The notes under the pieces were generated by a model, which saw only the letters and a program-made list of their open reading frames with translations, ran no database searches and was not told the DNA's origin. DNA of 64,000 bases from Neodiprion pinetum (lineage: Eukaryota; Arthropoda; Insecta; Hymenoptera; Diprionidae), in assembly GCF_021155775.2 (NCBI RefSeq), contig NC_060234.1:1178001-1242000 (forward strand). Direction: 5' to 3'. Made by a program: the position numbers and the translations under genes. Shown in pieces: positions 25,689 to 58,934 of the stretch; the first letter of the stretch is position 1; every line of letters begins with the position of its first letter.

Positions 25689-25881
25689 GTTTGATCGGTT
25701 TTACAAGCGTGAGTGAATTTGTTTCGACGTTACCCAATTCGTCATCGTGATCTAGATGGAGAGCGTTATACAAGTAAAAACTGAGAAAACTTAATATGAT
25801 ACTTAAGTAAAAGGGATCTAGACGCAAATATCTCATCAGGGTGCGAATTGCGGGGCGATAAGGGTATCGATTGTTTGGTTT

Positions 25882-25887
25882 TTTATT
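25882..25887 (-). promoter_or_regulatory. Polyadenylation signal of the gustatory receptor
   Basis: AATAAA on the minus strand, 27 nt beyond the stop codon of the gustatory receptor. It is the first such hexamer downstream, implying a very short 3' UTR. Confidence 0.6.
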
Positions 25888-25913
25888 TATCCTGACAACT
25901 GACGTTCCAATAC

Positions 25914-25982
25914 CTAACTGCATACTGTTTTCCTGTCCATTTGTATCAGTATCACCAAGTAGGTTGAAACCACTCCAACGAT
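25914..25982 (-). CDS. Gustatory receptor exon 5 with TYhhhhhQ motif and stop
   Basis: It encodes IVGVVSTYLVILIQMDRK and TVCS, then TAG (25914-25916). TYLVILIQ is the hallmark of insect gustatory receptors. The acceptor CGTTCCAG follows a pyrimidine tract (CCCTCTAAATTTCG). Confidence 0.93.
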   Translation of the reverse strand: MVGVVSTYLVILIQMDRKTVCS

Positions 25983-28462
25983 CTGGAACGAAATTTAGAG
26001 GGCTTGACGCGGTCCGATCAAGACTCTCAATGCTACAACTTACCGCACTGAGTAGTCTCCGATCGATGGTGAAGAATCCGCAGGCGTTGAAATTCAGACT
26101 CTCTTGAGACATCTGAAGACAGAAGTGCTGAATCTGAAACGGTCGGGAGATCGACATAGCCACAGGTATAAGTTTTAAAAAAAGGTGAAACATAATTTAC
26201 CTGAGTGCTCAGAAGGCTCGACGCCTGGTGCAAAGGAATCTCATAGATGATAACAGCGGTGCGACTCGCCTGCGCCGAAAGAGAAGGCAAAAATTGTCAG
26301 ACTCTCCGTAACTTCCTGGCCTCGAGTTTTTACCGGTAGAGCTTTTTAAGGATCGGGATGTTACGGAAAGACCACCTTTACGGTTTAAGGGGTTACATAT
26401 ACCTTTTTTGAGGCAAAAAATCACCCGTTTTATTCCAGAGACTGACGTGATCCGAAAAAATTGAATTTTCAAATTCCAACTCGATGAGTACTAGTTTCAT
26501 CTATCTCCTTCAAAAAAAATTTTTCTCAGATACAAAATAGTTGAGGTACGTCTAGTAACGCAAATGCTATAAACATAAACACGCCCCGGGAAAAATTACT
26601 GTAACTTTTTTACCGTTTGAAATTTTTCAACCAAATTTTCACACACTGTAGATAACGTGTCATACTTTAAAAGATATGTAATGGTTGTTGAATAAAATTC
26701 AGTTTGATACTGGAAAAAAAATTCTCAAACATAACCCTAGTTTTAGCCGTTCCGGGTATGTGTAACCCCTTAAACGAAAATCACCTCGTTGCTGGCCCGA
26801 CTGCACGCGTAGCTAACGTAGGAAAGACGCCCGACGTAGAAAGTGAACCACATCACCTTCTGGACTGCTATTTCGGCGGGATTCTGCTCCAGCAGGATGA
26901 AGTGGTAAGCCTCGTAGAGCTGCCCGGTCACCATGACGAGAGAAATCGCTGTGATGGCTAGGAGCTGGACACCGAAGGATCCGTTCACCTGCATCGTCGA
27001 GTCAGAAAAGCTTGACGAACAAACTCATCTTCAATTTAGGATTCGTGGCCCAAGGAGATTAATTCGAAGAAGAGTTTCGTCGAGAAAGGTCATTGGATCG
27101 GCTTTTGCAAAATAATTCAATTGCAAATTTCTTTCGTTTTCTTCAAACTCAATTTCACTAATTGCATCTTTAACTTATTCTTTTGATTTCGCACAAGTCA
27201 ATCCAATGACCTTCCTCGACGAAACACTTCCTCGAACCCATTTCCCGCGCTAGGTAAAAGTGTGAGTTCATGTTGGACCGTCAAGTGAATTGGACCACTC
27301 CGAAAGAACCGGTTCAACGTCTTGGTCATGGAGACTACACAAGGAGCACGAACCCCATGTGAACAAATAACTGCTCGATATAAGATGACGCTGGTGGAGG
27401 GAGTATAAGGCGGTTCTACCGATCACGTTGCAAGATCATCGATTGACCGATCTTGGGCATCCATGGAACCAATGACACTTTGGTGCAAAAGAACCACTGG
27501 CGTCGCTAGTGGTACAGAAAATAAACATAACGTGTACGATTAACGTGACAATTTTCGTCAATTCCCCAATTTGAGTTCGTGCTTCTTACGTAGTCTCCAT
27601 GGTATCGGTGTCCCAACGTCCTCCTCACCTTCTTCGAGATCTCACAAAGGTCGTGATGAGCTAGTCGAAGTTTCTCGACGTTTGCGACGATCCTCGCGTT
27701 CTCCTTGCCGAGGGTTCCTCGATCGGAGTCGGCAGCAACGAAGACGAGGCCCAGGCCAACGGGCGGTTTGCGATGCTCGACAAAGGCCTTGAGCACTCGG
27801 TTGAGCTCGGAAAACCGGTCGGTTATCACGGCTAGGTAATCGACGAACAGGCAGTCGATGACCATGGTGGACGAGACCGCGTAGCCGTAGCAGAGACAGT
27901 GGACGAGGATCAGGACAGAGCTGAACTGGAACATCTTGAAGAGGTCCCGGTATCCAAGGACCACCGGGAAGGCCAATGACATTGAAATCTGGACGAGCTG
28001 CCTGCGGCGGAGCCACGCGTTCGTTATCCTGGCACCGAGATACCTGAAAGCAGAAGAAACGCCGATGGCGATTAGTCCGCGAGGCGGTGTTTTCAACGGG
28101 GTTTCAAGCCACCTGAGCACCACGTCGACCCGTCTCATGTCCTGAATCGGAAAGAGGAAACGGTGCGGTTGGACGAGGCATGTGACCAGGATAACCGCCA
28201 CCAGGATCGCGTTCGCCGCCGCCTGCGCCCACAAAATCAGCGAGTCGATGTTGGTCAGCGTCTCCGCCTTTCCGCTCAACAGGAAGACGAAACTCCCGTA
28301 AAGCAGCCCTCCCACCACCAGGAAGACCCAGAGTGTGTAGGCCCTACCCCATTTTCCCTGTATGTTCAGGCCCAGAATCTGCGACACGATTCGAAGCGGC
28401 CGCAATGCAACGTTCAATTCCCGCATCCTTGTCGCCGCAACGTTTCGCCCGAGTCTCTTCAT
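25914..28462 (-). CDS. Insect gustatory receptor (5 exons, 421 aa)
   Basis: A seven-helix ligand-gated cation channel of the insect chemoreceptor superfamily, expected in the membrane of taste neurons. Exons: 28462-27629, 26988-26785, 26269-26201, 26133-26044, 25982-25914, all phase 0 with GT/AG ends. Seen: RPLRIVSQILGL near the N terminus; hydrophobic helices around residues 45-65, 75-98 and 165-205; LRLAHHDLCEISKKVNGSFG across the exon 1/2 join; NFNACGFFTIDRRLLSA at 384-400; and VVSTYLVILIQ, the TYhhhhhQ signature of TM7, near the C terminus. The position of the short last exons around TM7 is typical of insect Grs. No frameshift or internal stop is seen. The ligand class cannot be told from sequence alone; the subfamily is not assigned. 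Confidence 0.92.
26044..26133 (-). CDS. Gustatory receptor exon 4 (residues 370-399)
   Basis: It encodes IQHFCLQMSQESLNFNACGF then FTIDRRLLSA, the conserved F.ACGFF.ID..LL block before TM7. Acceptor CCGTTTCAG and donor GCG|GTAAGT are both strong. Confidence 0.93.
26201..26269 (-). CDS. Gustatory receptor exon 3 (residues 347-369)
   Basis: A 69-nt exon encoding ASRTAVIIYEIPLHQASSLL and STQ, the cytoplasmic loop before the last helix (family pattern A.RT..I.Y..PL). Acceptor GGCGCAG, donor CAG|GTAAAT. Confidence 0.88.
26383..26775. mobile_element. MITE of 393 bp in gustatory receptor intron 2
   Basis: The ends GTTTAAGGGGTTACATATAC and the reverse-complemented GTTTAAGGGGTTACACATAC form a 21-bp near-perfect inverted repeat. 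The TIR start (TTAAGGGG.TAC) resembles that of the 41.6-kb element, suggesting one superfamily. It fills most of the intron, and its edge is 10 bp from the exon 2 splice donor. Confidence 0.82.
26785..26988 (-). CDS. Gustatory receptor exon 2 (residues 279-346)
   Basis: It encodes VNGSFGVQLLAITAISLVMV, TGQLYEAYHFILLEQNPAEI and VMWFTFYVGRLSYVSYACSR, i.e. TM5 and TM6. Acceptor GATGCAG; donor GAG|GTGATT. A MITE end lies 10 bp downstream of the donor. Confidence 0.92.
27065..27234. repeat. Inverted repeat, 34-bp arms, in gustatory receptor intron 1
   Basis: Arm 27065-27098 (GTTTCGTCGAGAAAGGTCAT core) pairs with the reverse complement of 27201-27234 with a few mismatches, leaving a loop of about 100 bp. 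Confidence 0.75.
27327..27601. repeat. Second inverted repeat, 27-bp arms, in gustatory receptor intron 1
   Basis: CATGGAGACTACACAAGGAG then CACGAAC at 27327-27353 pairs with the reverse complement of 27575-27601 with three mismatches. The right arm lies just inside the intron after exon 1. Confidence 0.7.
27629..28462 (-). CDS. Gustatory receptor exon 1 (residues 1-278)
   Basis: It runs from MKRLGRNVAATRM to CEISKK and carries the first four helices plus the second intracellular region (VDYLAVITDRFSELNRVLKA). The donor is AAG|GTGAGG. Reading on without splicing meets a stop about 40 codons later, inside the intron. Confidence 0.93.
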
Positions 28463-29883
28463 CCTGAATTATTGTGCCAAGGTTTCGCGGATCCGCCTAG
28501 TAGAAGCAGAGTTTTTTTATTAAACGTATTAGACAGAAATGAAAAAAAAAAAAGAACACGTATAATGTCACAGGTCTACAACCAAAACACTACAAGTTTT
28601 TTATACCGTTTCTTATAGATTTAAAAAAAATTCCATCACGTCAATTTTTTTCTCGAACTCGTGTTTGTAGTTTCAAAGTGAAACTTCCGTTTAATTCGAA
28701 ATCTGGTATTCTGTTCTTGATTCTAAAAATCCTATGCGAAAATGATTTCTGACTTCTATTTAAAATGTATCAAAGTGAGACTTACTGTTAAGCTTTCTTT
28801 GTGCAAACACCTTGCATCCTCCAAAAATACTGTACGCGATGGAGTGGAATGGAAGTAATTTTTGGATTCAGCGTACTCGAAAACATAATATTACATGTAC
28901 CAAAGATATTTCATGCGGCTGAGATAAAATATTTTTTGCAGACATGTGTATACGAAATTTTAATAGAATTGTGATCTTTTTCTTACATGTCGAATTCCGT
29001 AGTGCTTGTGTGAATAATTCGACCACAACTTGGCAGTTGTATCTCGTTCGCCACGGTGATACGAGCTTCGGCAACGACCTGACAAAATTGCACGACTCGT
29101 GGTCTGCGGATCACGCGATGCGGTACTAATGCCGGAGAATTTGCTCGGTCATTCGAGCTAAGCGCGACCGACGACAATGACTAATAGTTGCGATAAGCGG
29201 TCCTCTCTCCACCTTTCTTCTTTTATTGCGGGCTTCATCAAGATGATCGGATAATTTTTACTCACGTTTTTCTTGGCGTATGAATACACTTTTTGAGATA
29301 TTTGTTTATCCGTTTGTTTGATGGTGCTGTTTGTCAGGTTCCTGGGAGCAATAATAAGTAAGTATAAAGTATACCCAATGAACGATACGATAATTAGTAA
29401 CGGACAGCTGAAGTAAAGATGCGGTTTACGATTCGCCCTCGATTTTACGGAGAGAAAGGAAATTACTGAGTTAAAGTGTAGTTCGAATTTAGTTTCGAAG
29501 AACGAAATAAAGGAAGAAATAAAGAAGAACAGGGGGAAAAGAAGAAGAATCGTTACGCCCTGCACGGATGTGTGTTCGGCTTTGAATTCGGGTAGCCGGA
29601 GAGTTAAAAAGCAGCCGAGATCTAAGTGCCTGCACCAGATGCCAGATTCCCTCTTTCGCAGTTTCGACAAAATGCTTTCCCGTCCGCGGGGGAAACAATA
29701 CTCAAGAGCCAAGAATCAATTGAAAACCGAAAGCGCTTCAACTCGGTGACGAAAAAAAAACATTTCGGAAGGTCCAACATTTGGTCTTTGCAATTGTCCG
29801 CAAAAGTTTGCGAAAACCTAAGAAGAAGAAAAATTAAGAAAGCAAAACTTCAGCGAAATAATGTTGCCCCACTGATGTGAAAA

Positions 29884-30147
29884 TTGAGGGGGTGGGGGTT
29901 AAAGCTCGGACGGTATAAAATCATACCGACTCTTTAGGGTTTTTTTTTTTTTTTCAAAGAAAATGAAAACACTTGGAGGAATTTGAGTTTCAGGGCTTCA
30001 TTGCTTATAGTTTCAAGAATATTTTAGAATTTTTTCATTGAAATTAATAACAAAATAGCGGCACTTGAAAGAAAACAAAAGAAAGAAAACTCCTAGAAAT
30101 AGGTATGATTTTATACCGTCCAAGCTGTAACCCACCCCCACCCTCAA
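29884..30147. mobile_element. MITE, copy 1 (264 bp, about 45-bp TIRs)
   Basis: The left end TTGAGGGGGTGGGGGTTAAA and the reverse complement of the right end TTGAGGGTGGGGGTGGGTTA pair, followed in both by GGACGGTATAAAATCATACC. The interior is A/T-rich with no reading frame. A second copy at 62.3 kb in the opposite orientation shows it is a dispersed family. The transposase superfamily is not determined. Confidence 0.88.
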
Positions 30148-32061
30148 CTCTGTACGCGTCCGCGAAAACGTGGAGGGATGGGAAATACAGCGCGGTGTCA
30201 TTGATTTGCAATTGAAATTGATTGCGGCAATCAGAGCTTTTCGTCGCGGGTTCCGCACCGCAGCATGCTGCGGATCATCCGCCGTAATCATAATCACGAT
30301 TACTCGTGGATCCCGAGGGCAGCGTTACCGATTTTACCGGGTCAAAGTTAAGCGACATTTGTCACGGCGAGTTGATCACCTTGCACGCTTCGCTTCAGAT
30401 TTCCATACTCGCTCCACGAACCAAAACGCGACATTTGTCCAACGAATCGCACTTTTTTTTTTTTTAAATACCTGATACCTTTATTCTTTCAACGCTGTGG
30501 TTTTTCTTCCACGTTTTTTTTTCAGCTCGCTCGTTCCTTTTTTTTTTCTTCTACATTCGTTCCGTCTTCTATTTTTTCCTTTTTGTTGTTGAATCCGCCG
30601 TTCGTATGAGCCGACTCGATTGCATGTACAGCTACGACTATCCCATGGGTCGATTTATCCATTCGAATTGAGCTATGGAATTTTTGTTTCCAACCAATTG
30701 CTTCGCCTGTGCCGCTGCAGTGAATTTACTCTGCATAGATTGAAATATTGCGGACTCGCGTCAGTATTTTTTTCTTTTTTTTTTTTACCGCTGTGCTGAA
30801 AATTATTATAGTACGTGAAAAAAAAACTCCAGACTTCAAACAGTTTTACTGAAATCGTGCGTTAGAAACATACAGTGAAGATGAAAAAAATTCTCGTTCA
30901 AGTAGGTATGTAAAATCATTTGACGATGAAAAAAAGTTGAATAAAATTTTACCTTCACCTTCAAATTTTACATTAATCCTCAAACGTTCGCAGGGTATAA
31001 ACCGACGGAGTGATTTCGATCATCTGACGAAGTGTTAAAAAATTTGTTTTTCTTTTTAATTCAACTCTAACAATAGAATATACATTGCGCTAAAATTACG
31101 TTACACGTACGTAGATATTAATTTCCACGTCGTAATAATTCAACGAAAAATGGTGTAAACAAAAAAAAAGAAAGAGAAACGTTTCTTTTTCTCTCTCTGC
31201 CAAACGTACAAGTATATCGACTTGACCGAAACGATAATAGCACAACTACAATAAGTTACGTCCGGGATGTCGTCGATAAAACGAAACGACGATAAGCGTA
31301 ACGACTCGTGTATTCACAATTGTGTGTACGATATAGTCTACGATTATTAATTGCATCTCAAGGGAGGGATACTAGACAATTATTGTTGGATTGGAACCGC
31401 CGTCGGACCAATTCGGTAACGAAAGATCATGATAACAACTTTGATAGGCGAGTGGGATCAGCACACTGATCTGTGCGTTATAAGAATTGGAAAGAAATGA
31501 AACACTTTTCAACACACGAAGATAACGGATAAGGACTGAACAAACACCTTACAGAGTTGTCGATAATTATTTAGACAAGTCGAGACCCTCCCCTTCCTTG
31601 TATGAATATCCTAATCTAAATGCCTACGTATACAAACACACGCACATTAAGAAAAACACTTTTCGGGAGCAACAATTGTCACATTTCGAACAAACCCGCG
31701 GGACTAGAATATCATTTTTTTTTTTTTTATTTCACAACGAAAAAATGTTCAGTTTCTCGACTCGCGGAAATGTGACAGGTAAAATAAAATCGTCTTTCTC
31801 AGTGTGCGAGTAACATATGTAGGTATATTTATACGTTTTTTATTTGAAAATTTATTGACATACAACATGTATATTATATATACTTGTATAATAGATTTTG
31901 TACGCCTAAATATTGTTCAAATTATTCTTTCCTTTTTCTCTAATGACGGGTAGAGATGTAACATTACGAAATTTCAATTTCAATTTCAGAGTACGCAAAA
32001 AAAAAAAAAAAATCTTGCTACATTTTGATCCCTTCGCTACGCGTCTCCAGTTTTTGTTAGC

Positions 32062-32110
32062 TTATATACATACACATATATATATATATGTGTACGTATA
32101 TATATATACG
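32062..32110. repeat. TA-rich microsatellite with partial mirror symmetry
   Basis: TATACATACACATATATATA continuing to TATATATATATATACG; it could extrude as a hairpin. It lies in the 3' flank of the receptor gene. Confidence 0.7.
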
Positions 32111-32820
32111 CTAATTATGATTCTTCTTTTTGTTAGTATTTTATACACAAAGTAGATAACCTTTTATTTATTCCCGACGACTAATAGACGGTACAGAGTA
32201 TTAAATTAGAAAATTATACCTCAAAGACTGGAATATAAAAATTGATAGGAAAATCGATTGAAATCTGCATAGAATAATGGTGATAATATTTCATGTCGAA
32301 AGGGGTTCGAGTTAGCGGATGTTGATTGAAATAATTATTATAAATATATATTTTAAATACGTTCGATTCGAACGAACAAAATCAGCATCAAGAGTAGAAA
32401 AAATGAACGTATTCCTTTTTAAGAATATATTTAGAATTGCGTTCGTTACGTATTTACGATCGTATATCAAGAACCGATATTGTTTCAAGATTCCCATAAT
32501 TCCACGAACTTTCCTTTCGTTTTCTTCTATTTCTACGACTGCGCAACTTCTCGAGAGATAAAAACTGTTCGTCTGAGAAAAATCGATGTTCGCATCGTCG
32601 CAGCCAATTGAATACTACGCGTCCTACAACGTCGATGACTAGAGTTGACGAAATCACTAAAAACGGATCGGGGCAATTTGATGAGTTAAAAATATAACTC
32701 TCTTCGACTAGTTTCTGCGTAATTAGGTTTCGAAAAAAAAAAAAAAGAAGAATAAATATGAATAGAAAGAAAGAAAGTAACGGTAACGATTCACGTGCGC
32801 GTAAATACGTCACTCGACGA

Positions 32821-53863
<21,043 letters not shown>

Positions 53864-55320
53864 GTTTCGAACGGGATCCGGAGGCTACGTTCGGCGAACT
53901 TCCGGAAGCTCGAGCGCCGTTTTCACTATCGAACAATGGCCGGACGGTGGTCGAGCGTTTGAGCTGCTCATCTTGGTGCCGTTGATGCGATGTTTTTTTG
54001 CACCCTTATTTCCTGCTTGCATAACGCGGGCTAGCTTCCGCAATGTTGTTCACTTTCCGCAACGGGAATGGAATGGAATCGCCGCTTCCCGTGTGTAATG
54101 TTCCATCAAACCGCCTCAAGTACGTTTAATGCAGATTTGTTTGAACGTGGAGATTGAGTCTGGAACAAAAGAGGATTGCGATCACTCAGCAAAGATTGGG
54201 ATAATACGATGGGAAGGGCGCGCAGGATTGCTTGCTTTTTTTATGCACATTCATTACAAGACCGCGGGGATCCTCGCGAAATTTCATACGTCACATATAA
54301 TGCGACTTATTCGCGAATCACGGCTCGATCACGGAGCTCTATTTTCTTCCAAAGACAATTCCACGGTATAATGAAGACGCTGATGGAACTTGGTCCAATT
54401 TTTTCTCCCCCTATCCTATATTTGACGTTAGATTATTCGCTGATCGCCGTTACGCCCGTCAAAATCAGATCACCATAGTCGCAATTACATATCTCTTCCA
54501 TTATCTCTTTTCCTCGTCTCAAGATGAAATTGGTATCCAACTCTCCTCGAACGAATCTCATCGTGATAAAAGTAATGCCGTACCAGACCTACACATATAT
54601 ATCTATATACCGGAAATTTACTCTCGTCGCGTCGTTTTAAGCCAGTCAAACCGTCACGATGAGCGGTTAAATACGACGTCCAATATAACGAGTGGATTAT
54701 GTTACGGTATGTGCGGACGAGTATGAGACCACTGTCCGACTTTACCCAGTGTCCGTCAAATTCGTTCCAATTTTTTTCTCCATTTCATGATCGGCAAAAT
54801 CTAATCGCGCGATAGAAACGATCTCCACCAACAACGGAATAAAATCATTCCACGATTGCATAGTGTCCTGAGGGATAGTGGAAAAGAAATAGAGAGAAAA
54901 AAAGATCGGAATACCAAGAGAGAAGAGGGGAACAATGGGACGCGAAATGAAGGGTTGATGTACGAGTAAAACGGTGAATAATAAATCCTGCCACCCGAAA
55001 TTTACACGCGAGCAGATGCTTGTACAATCCGTGTTAAAGACGTGCGGATAGACGGTTAAGCCAACCACAGCTTTAAGTACATCACGGTAATGCGATTCAA
55101 TGAGAATTTACACCCTGTAACGTAAAAGCGACGGATTTTCACCAAAGTTCGTCGCGAGTATATGCGCGGATACTAATCCTCGGGAATTAGATACCTTGAT
55201 GAAAACGCTATGCGCTATATATGAAATTGTATTTATTGTATATAAATCGTATTCCGGTATACATATAGTATAATTGATCGTGCGAAGGATGTGTGATCGA
55301 GTGACGTGATCGTCTTCAAG

Positions 55321-55646
55321 TATATGGGGCATTCCACGTCAAAGTAGCAACCCGTGCACCTCATCCGCTTCGATTTTAATTACTTCTTAGTATGATATTC
55401 GTAAAGAACCAAAGGAATCTCGGAATATTTTTCGATTTAGTTTTTTCGTGCCGGAATTGGTGGTTTTTTTTCTTTTCCTCTATCTAAATAGATCACGGAA
55501 TCATTGAATTTTATATCGAGGTATGTGAAAAACAAAAAAGCAAAAACAATTCCGACATGGAAAGTCTAAAAACTTTCGAAAAAAAAAGTAACAAGGTAGG
55601 GGGTGAGGTACATGGGCTGCTAATTTGACGTGGAATGCCCCATATA
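55321..55646. mobile_element. TIR element (326 bp) with GGGGCATTCCACGTCAAA ends
   Basis: Left end TATATGGGGCATTCCACGTC then AAAGTAGCA; reverse complement of right end TATATGGGGCATTCCACGTC then AAATTAGCA. The inverted repeats are about 33 bp with very few mismatches. The outer TATA may include a TA target duplication (Tc1/mariner style). The interior is A/T-rich without a reading frame. It lies about 1.5 kb upstream of the receptor start. Confidence 0.88.
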
Positions 55647-58600
55647 CTTATACTGTCCAAGTCACGATAAGCTTTACCGGATATAATTGGCTCGATGAGG
55701 TGAAAATTCTCTATCGTAAAAAAAGAAAGATTGGGCATATTTTAGACCCGCCTGTACGTCCCATGCATCCTTGAAATCTAGAGTGGTAAAAATGAGTCGT
55801 TGTTTCGAGTATTGATCGATCGAAAAACCGAATGACGGAGAGGCCGATGCCCCGCGCTGTTATAGGTAGAGACGTGGGGGCAAAGTTTGTAATCGTCGAT
55901 GAAAATATTTCGAACCACGTGTTCAGGCTCGTTCAGGCGCGTATGACGAAAACAGTCGGAGAGTAAGTAATGACCGAAGCACAGAGGGGCACTTCGGTAA
56001 AGTTTTCGAAAATCCTTGCAAGCGCGAAGCTTTTATTATACGTACCCATACGGCATAGGGTTAATTTCAACACCGGCAATTTTACTCGACGATTCCGATC
56101 ATTATCCAAGCTGGCTTGCAGAATGCGGCTGAATCGAAACAAAGAAGCACGGAGAAATATATCCGCGTGTATTTTATACCGTCAACGTGGAAAAATAGCT
56201 ACACGTGTCTACAATCGTAACAGCCGCGGGATACGCGAGTTGTGTATGCAAGAAGGAAGGCGAATTAGCATCGGCGATCCAAACGTGAAACCGAAATCGT
56301 TGAAAAGCGCTGATACGCGGGGCAGAAATCTTCGTCAGCGAATCAAGGTCGAAGATCTTTCATCAGGGGATAACTAAAGTACGGTATATACGTTTATTAT
56401 ACTTTTATATAAATGTACATCCGTCGGTAGTTATTTACGCCGTAAAGCTCGGCTTTTTACCCCTCCCTCGGAGCTTTCTCATTTTCTTTCCTTCTCCCAT
56501 TCTTTCATATTCCGTGTCGCCCTAACCGACGCGATGCCGCCAACGAACGGGGGATTTTCATTCAAGGTGAATACATAGCTGTAAAAAAAGACTGCAACGA
56601 AAGAGAGAAAAAGAGAGAGAGAGAGAGAACGCTCGTAACAGAAGTCGGGTCTAACCGTGCGTGGAATGAACCCTCCGTATTCTCTTCTTCCTTCTTTAGC
56701 GGCTGCTTTTATCAACACGCAAAGAAGAGCGACGAGTAACCTTTATTCATACGGAGTAATTTTTTTTCCTTACAACTCTTTTTCGTGCAATTTTCCGCAA
56801 AATTTTGCATAAAATCAAACAAAGTAAACGTAACGAAAATATTCTAGTGGGAAATGTCGTTGATTATTTACTTTCGTTACGCGGAGTGAAAGAAGGAGTA
56901 AAAAAAATTTTGCCCAAAATTCCAAACTTGGAGTAAAATTTTCGCGACTTGGGATCGTTTTTTTTTTTTTGTTTTTTTTTTATGTTTCTTATCCCCCGCA
57001 TTTTTATCGCTGCTTTTGTAGGGTGTTAACGAGGAAAAAAGAGCGGCAGGGGTGGTCGCGTCCCTATTCAGAAAGCGAGGCCTCGTTGGACGGCGAACCG
57101 GCGGCCAGTAGTAGCGGAGCGTGATAGTCAGACACGCAGTAGTGGAGCTACTCGGTCCTCGCGTACCGTCGAACAGACGCGGAAAAAGCAAAAGCTCCGC
57201 GGTACCGAGATCTAAAATTAATTGCCAGCCAGTTTCTCATCCGTCGGGAGGAGTGCAGCCTCCTCCCCTTTTCCAAGGGTTGCCGTGTTAAGCAGCCTCG
57301 CGACGGGTAGGCAAGCTTTCAAAATCGCGAACAAATGAATATGCCGAATCTCGAGAGTTGAAAAAATAGACACGGGGATCGCGGGTGAAAAAAGTAGGAT
57401 ATGTAAGTCTGTATGCGTTTCGCGAAAAGATATTTGTTTTTTTTTTTTTTTCTTTCTCTTTTGTCTTTACGTAACAAATTAACTTACGAATTGGGTTCTT
57501 TGATTTACTTAATCGCTGATTATATTGAATAACGAACCCGACCAACGACGTCCGACCCTCGCCATATTTTTCATTTTCGTTCAAAAAATTTCTGCAATCG
57601 TACCGACTCTGAAATATTACTCTGCGTTTGTTCGAAATTTTTATTTAACCAGTTGATCAAGTATTGAGAGTGATTTTGAAACGGACCGGTTTTGAAATTC
57701 TCAAAAATTCTCAAAAACTGTATTTTCTTTTCCAAACATATCAAGGGCGGGACAAATTTCAACGGGATAATTTGAACCCACGCAAGAGGAAAAGAGATTC
57801 AAAACAAAAAAAATTTTTTTTTTTTTTTTTAAAACAGACAAAATACGAGATCGAACGAAGAAAAATTGAAACATTAAGAATCGAGGGAAAAACAAAAATT
57901 GCGAGGGGAAAGAAGAGAGAAGTAAAAAAAAAAAAGAAAAAATATTATGTAAAAAAAAAAGAAAAATAAGAACGAATCAGGCACAAAGGTGAGAGAGTAA
58001 GAATGGCTGAAACGAACGGTTGTTTGTACACCTACTCGTACTCGCGTGTTGTACAACCTCGTGTCGCTTATTATAGGATACAGGGCTGAATGGGGCAGGT
58101 TTGAGAGGCGAGATAGAGGCGGTGATGACGACGGTGTACGAGGGCAGGTATCCATATAATACCTATCATCCGACCGAACACGGACGCGTTCATCTAGCGA
58201 GCTTTATCGGGCAGCGAGATACCGCGGAATAATAATATAAAGGCGAGATAGTGCGTACGTACTACATGTGCCGCACGCAGCGCAGACTCTGCTCTTAACT
58301 CCTCTCTCCTCTCTTATCTCATCGCGAACGAACGCACTTTACTTCGCCAACCAGCTAGCCGCCCCCTCGCTCACCTAGTTCCTGGATATACACGCCCTGA
58401 AAATCCCCGACGGGTTTAGAGTCTGGCAGAAATTAAACCATTCGCTTTCTTCTAGAGAATTTTTTTCAAAATTCAAATCGAAAATATTGACTCCAGAAGA
58501 CAAAAACAAAAACAAAAACGCTGTCCAAATTTGAGCTGTTAATATTACGAGGTGTGCATCGTCGCAATTTTTTATTTCTCGTTTAAATGACACGGGGAAT

Positions 58601-58848
58601 ATTTTTTTTTTTTAACTTTCCAATTTTATAACTCGTCGACGCATTAGTGTACTACCGATAAGACCAGAACGTATCTTTTCAACCTAAAGCCGGTATAAAA
58701 TTAAACACGAATGCGGTGTTCGAAAATATGTGAATTTAAAAAAAAAAAAAAAAAAGACCAAGAACAAACCCAATCCATCAACAGAATTGGGAATGATGAA
58801 GGAGAAAGAAGAGAAGCAAATTAACAACGCGTGAGTTCGAGAACAGAG

Positions 58849-58934
58849 CCGGGTTAAAGTTCCGAAATTAAGAAAAAAAATTCAGAATTCGGCGCTTTCG
58901 AAACTTTTCAAATTCGTAATTTTAACCCCGCCCC
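58849..58934. repeat. Dispersed TTCCGAA-rich repeat, copy 3 (inverted, with TIR-like ends)
   Basis: Its reverse complement (GGGGCGGGGTTAAAATTACG then AATTTGAAAAGTTTCGAAAG) aligns with the start of the 9.6-kb copy. Its own two ends (CCGGGTTAAAGTTCCGAAAT and GGGTTAAAATTACGAATTT reverse-complemented) pair, suggesting a short non-autonomous element. Confidence 0.65.

Larger units (their letters stand above)
28463..32820. other. Spacer between the gustatory receptor start and the mGluR end
   Basis: It should contain the gustatory receptor promoter (just above 28462) and the 3' UTR of the receptor gene (below 32821). Apart from the MITE at 29.9 kb and TA/T-rich simple sequence I see nothing else. 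Confidence 0.6.
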
